Below, one piece after another: positions 60,193 through 64,000 of a stretch of DNA of 64,000 nucleotides (positions are counted from its first letter, which is position 1; the number at the start of each line of letters is the position of its first letter). The notes beneath the pieces were generated by a model. The model was not told where the DNA came from. It was given only the letters and a program-made list of their open reading frames with translations, and did no database searches. A program made the position numbers and the translations under genes. The DNA comes from Kryptolebias marmoratus. Taxonomy: Eukaryota > Chordata > Actinopteri > Cyprinodontiformes > Rivulidae. The stretch covers positions 8,043,386 to 8,107,385 of the forward strand of contig NC_051450.1 in the NCBI RefSeq assembly GCF_001649575.2, in the 5' to 3' direction.

Positions 60193-62856
60193 ATGGCTGA
60201 AGCCATCGGGTTTCTCTTAAGGCAAGTTTGAAAATGAGGTTTCTGTCTTGGCTCTTTATGTGAAAATCTAAATCTTCAGGTGAATATATACAGTGTAATT
60301 TTTACTAAATAACAGTGATTGCCAGAAGAAGCTTTCCAGCCATTTGTGTTTAAAAATGGTTCATTTCTGGAGACTTCAAATACTCAGCATCTCTCCCTGT
60401 TTATTAAATATTTAAGATGAAAAATGAGTTTAGTCAAAATTCTTACAGGTATACAATGTTTAAACTGGTTTCTAAGGTATTGGAACAACACAACTACAGC
60501 TTTTAATCTTCTAATAAAAAGTGATGTTATCTCTGATTTTAGATATTTTAACAGCGTTTAAGTTGAGCTGTGGTTGTTACTCTTATTAGTGTATTTTTAA
60601 AAAAATTATTTTAGTGTACTGTGATTGATGTTTTGTAGCACTTTGAGACTTTTTGCTAATGAAGTGTTACAATGAAATTCATTATTATTATTATTATTAT
60701 TATTAATAAACTTTTAGATTGTAGGAAGAATGTAGATGGATGGATGGCTGAATGGATATTTTACACAAGATTTAAGATGCTGCGAGAATATAAAAACTTA
60801 AGACAAATATAGACTTTATAATTCATTCTGCAGTGCAGACAAACCTCAGACCTGAAACTGTTTGACTTCGTTCTGTTGTACCTTTTTAACAATGGTATCA
60901 GCTGTTTGTTTAATTTATTTAATTTTCAAGTTTTATGAAAACTTCACAAAGGTGGGAAGGGGGTGGGTCAAACATTAAGGAATTTTTCTTTTTCTTGAAC
61001 GTTTCTTTATTTTTCCCTGCCTGTCTCTAAACTACTGTCTGTCTGGGATTAAATTCAGTGAGGCAGAGATCGCCAGGTGAACCAGAGTCAGGTCTGCACC
61101 CGGAGTGAGGCGTCATTTGTCATCGATCGCGTGATTTCAGGGCGCCTCGATGTGGGGCTTTATTTTAAATTGACCTTTCTGCTTGGATCTCAGTTAATTT
61201 GGGCCATCACTACTAAGCAGACACCGCCTTTTTTTAAAAGCAAATGTTTTATGTTTACAAATTAAAGAAAGATTCTAAACAAGACTTTGTAAACTGCATG
61301 AGTTGCTAAAACAGATTTGTATGTAAGACAATGTCTTTGCAAATGGGCATAAACTCAATGATTCTTTCAAGGATTTTTTCAATTATTATTTAAACCTCAT
61401 TATTGAAAACAAATCTGCACTGCTAATTTCAGAAGTTTAAATTGTAGGCTTAATACTGCACTCACAAAGGGTCAGTAGAAAAAACAATGCAATAAATTTT
61501 TAAAATGTTGTGGTTTTTATTTCCATGATTTTAAGGCAGCAAAAAACAAAATATTTTTTAGAGTATATTTGTAATAAAATGGTGTTGTATTAACAAACTA
61601 AATTTTGTTGTCCTGTCCAGATTGCTCCTGTTTTCCTTGTTGGCTGCCAGGGGAAATCAAGCAATTGGTAAGTTTTTTTGCTCAACTGACAACTTTTACT
61701 ACTTGTAAGCACAGACTAATGATTTTTTTTTTTTTTAACAGCAGCCAGAACTGGACCTGCTGAAAAAACCAAGAATGAAGACATCCTGGTTGCAGGCTCT
61801 GAAGCAGAATCAACTGGCTACGATGCTGGAGACGACTCTTTATGGGTCACAGGGCCGCCTGAAGATTCAACCTTAGAACCGAATGAGACAAGCAGCTACA
61901 GTTTCACTTCCAATGTACTACCTGAAGATGAAACGCTAAAACAAAACGGATCCATTCTAAAGGGCCAGAATTCATCAGGTCGATCCCAACATGCATCAGC
62001 AGACAATTCTGGTAAACTACTGCAGAACCCACGAAGCTGTGTACCCACAGGGCCCCACAAGCCTCCATGCCCGACTCAAGAATCCCAGCAGCCGCCTTGT
62101 CCACCTAGGGAACCCCAGCAGCCTACCTGCCCACCCCAAGGTTCAACTCAGGTGCCCGACTCCCTACTTGTACAACTATCCCAATTGCTTAAATTGCTAA
62201 AGCAACTGAACTACATACCTGGAGTCCCAGAGGATGTAGATGAGCAGCAGCCACCACATGGTTTACTACCAAAGTGGCTCCAGGATGTCAAACAACATGC
62301 TTACATGTCCAAGTGGCTGTTTAACCCCCAGCAACAAGGATACCTTCCCAAGTGGGTTCCTGTGCCTCATCAGCATCATAGTTACCCACTCCATAAGCCT
62401 TGGCACCATGATTACAACGTTCAGGAAAGTCGGCATCAAAATGCTCGAGTGCCTCAGCACTACAATCCAGAGCCTCAGTCCCAAGGTTACAATTCAAGAG
62501 AGTTCAGAGAGTCCCACAGTTACCTGCCCTGGGAATTCTGGGAGCCCCAGCCTCACGGTTACCCGTCTCGAAAGCCCCAGCCTCAACCCCATGATTACCT
62601 ACACCGAGAGTCCCAGCGCCAAACCCATGGTTATCCACCCCAAGATCCTATGGCGCCCCAGATGCCTCAACATGGGAAGCCTGGCGTCAAGCCTCAAGTT
62701 CACCGAACGTCACGGTTTATGTCCAGGTGGACTGACCATCTCCCGCAGAGGCCACATTACGTAGCCATGCGGCCACATTACCCAGCCAACAGGCCATACT
62801 ACAAAACCAGGCAGCCAGCCAACTCTCCTCAGATGATTTACTACTCAACTAAGTGA
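60193..62856 (+). CDS. Predicted secreted Pro/Gln/His/Tyr-rich protein, 396 aa
   Basis: I do not recognise this protein. Inferred exons: 60193-60221, 61621-61667 and 61742-62856, phases 2 and 1. The first intron would be GC-AG (AAG|GCAAGT), the second GT-AG. Joined, residues 1-24 make a good signal peptide (LLRLLLFSLLAA core, split over exons 1 and 2). About 25-110 is acidic with possible N-glycosylation at NETS, NGSI and NSSG. Next come Cys-Pro repeats (PPCPTQESQQPPCPPREPQQ), then a short amphipathic Leu-rich helix. The rest is a long repetitive region rich in Pro, Gln, His, Tyr and Trp with units like QPHGYPSRKPQ and KWVPVPHQ. The C-terminus is basic and Tyr-rich (RPHYPANRPYY). There is no ZP or other known domain. 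Low-complexity secreted proteins include egg-envelope, mucosal and mineral-matrix (SCPP) types; the non-zero intron phases argue against SCPP. The exon 3 frame is secure; exons 1-2 are likely but inferred. Confidence 0.72.
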
Positions 62857-63178
62857 CCTCACTTTCCCCATCAAGTCGATCTGTAGCATCAAGAGTTGAG
62901 TTTTATGGGGAGCCTACTGCAATTATTCATTTGCTTGCATACCTGAAATAAGATTATCAAAGTTTACAAGTACTTGTTTTTAATCAGTTTTCTAATGTTA
63001 AGTGTGCTTACCCATGAAATGAGTATTTTGCCTTTAGATGTTTCTGGAAAATTGAGTTTGACTTCTAGTCAACAACGTAGTTTGTTAGCTCCAGGAAACC
63101 TGTTTCAGACCCAGAGTTCGAAGTTTCTCCTCAGGTTTTGGGATCTTGATTGTGAAACTCATTTCAACAAACAATTCA

Positions 63179-63184
63179 AATAAA
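63179..63184 (+). terminator. Candidate poly(A) signal of the secreted-protein gene
   Basis: AATAAA about 320 bases after the stop codon at 62854-62856. It would give a compact 3' UTR. Confidence 0.5.
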
Positions 63185-63294
63185 ATTTGAACTTAGAACA
63201 TTGAAAGGTATCCAGAAAATCATTGTATTGAATTTTAAGGAAGCCCTAAATGGTTGCTCCTGGTAAGTTCTGGGGAAACTGAAGTCATTAAACT

Positions 63295-63295
<1 letters not shown>

Positions 63296-63326
<31 letters not shown>
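63296..63326 (+). repeat. T31 homopolymer
   Basis: An uninterrupted run of 31 T. Confidence 0.98.
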
Positions 63327-63499
63327 CCTTTAAAGTACCTTCATCTCGTGTATGAACAATGGTAAATAATGGCAGCAAAAACATGACTTGGAACTGTTTT
63401 GGTTCTCTTGCACAACCAAATCAATTATTATACTCCCCTGCATTTTTTAAAACATAAATTATATGTTATTTTGTGACAATACTTTAAAAACTATGTAAT

Positions 63500-64000
63500 T
63501 GTCATACACTCCTGATCAAAATCTTAAGAGAAGTTAAAAAAACTGCAAGATTTTGCACCATTGGATCTTAACTCTTCAGAGTCGACGGACGCGCCGGTGC
63601 GTCCAAGTCACATGACCGGTTTAAAACGCTCTAGGGGGAAAGATCCGCCCTCTCAGACACGTTTTAATCTGTCTCGAAAGTCCAGACTTCAAGGTTTACA
63701 CCAGTTTTTAAATCATCTCGATAGGCCAAGGAAAACCAGAGTTATGAGAAATTATTCCCGACACATATATTTTTTTAAAAAAATCATCGTCATATTTTCA
63801 GCGCGTTAGAGCGAGAAGCGCCAAAACCGGGAGAAAACTCCCCCATCCTCCGTCCGATCTCACCCCCAACCGAGCCGAATGAAAAAACAGCCCCTCCTCT
63901 CCAATCTGACGGAGGCTCAACGTTTTCTGTCAAACGACTAAAAATCTACAGTAAAAAGAAGAAAGAGGCGCAAAAATTAAAGTTCAGCGGCGCCAAAAAA
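63500..64000 (+). mobile_element. Transposon-like repeat at the window edge, class unknown
   Basis: Starts with CCTGATCAAAATCTTAAGAG, a sequence I know as a common fish transposon end. A CpG-richer block with CGACGGACGCGCCGGTGCGT follows; it looks like separate repeat DNA. The 82-codon frame at 63561-63809 has no known motif. The element runs off the window. Confidence 0.4.

Noticed and set aside
62152..62856. A separate 234-aa protein starting at 62152
   Set aside because: The codon there is GTG, and the same frame is open upstream to the acceptor at about 61741, so it is part of the longer secreted protein.
60193..62856. SCPP-type mineral matrix gene
   Set aside because: Composition is similar, but SCPP genes use phase-0 introns and this model has phases 2 and 1.

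Overview
This is a vertebrate nuclear window, most likely from a teleost fish. The genes have short exons with GT-AG introns. The intergenic DNA is AT-rich and full of microsatellites, tRNA-derived SINEs and remnants of Tc1-like, hAT-like, BEL/Pao and non-LTR elements, as is usual in ray-finned fish. I cannot name the species from sequence alone. Exon joins were made by eye from splice consensus and reading phase.

Layout. (1) 0.48-2.75 kb, minus: a four-exon CC chemokine gene of 101 aa, whose exons are mostly too short to stand out as open frames. (2) 2.8-8.1 kb: no gene seen; two non-LTR retrotransposon tails. (3) 8.1-13.9 kb, plus: MSL2, the E3 ubiquitin ligase of the MSL histone H4K16 acetyltransferase complex, in three coding exons behind a CpG-rich promoter with a perfect TCTCGCGAGA palindrome. 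(4) 16.4-18.3 kb, plus: a small gene for a 199-aa acidic/basic, probably nuclear protein that I do not recognise. (5) 18.5-32.4 kb, minus: a TNFSF10 (TRAIL)-type death ligand in six exons. (6) 32.5-46.4 kb: mostly repeats, including a solo LTR and a broken BEL/Pao element. (7) 46.5-47.8 kb, minus: two exon-like segments of an unidentified gene. (8) 53.0-59.4 kb, minus: NCEH1, an intact five-exon hydrolase. (9) 60.2-63.2 kb, plus: a predicted secreted 396-aa Pro/Gln/His/Tyr-rich protein behind a likely GC-AG intron. (10) The last 0.5 kb is transposon-like.

TNFSF10 and NCEH1 are also neighbours, both on the same strand, in human 3q26, so this part is old conserved synteny. The chemokine and TNFSF10 are immune signalling genes, MSL2 is a chromatin regulator and NCEH1 a lipid/ester hydrolase. 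Nothing suggests that they form one functional unit. The repeat load is the other main content: at least eight copies of a family carrying a GCCATCTTGAAT core, two hAT-type MITEs with exact 8-bp target duplications, a SINE with an exact 12-bp duplication, and a SINE nested inside a Tc1 remnant whose empty site is preserved in a second copy of that remnant.
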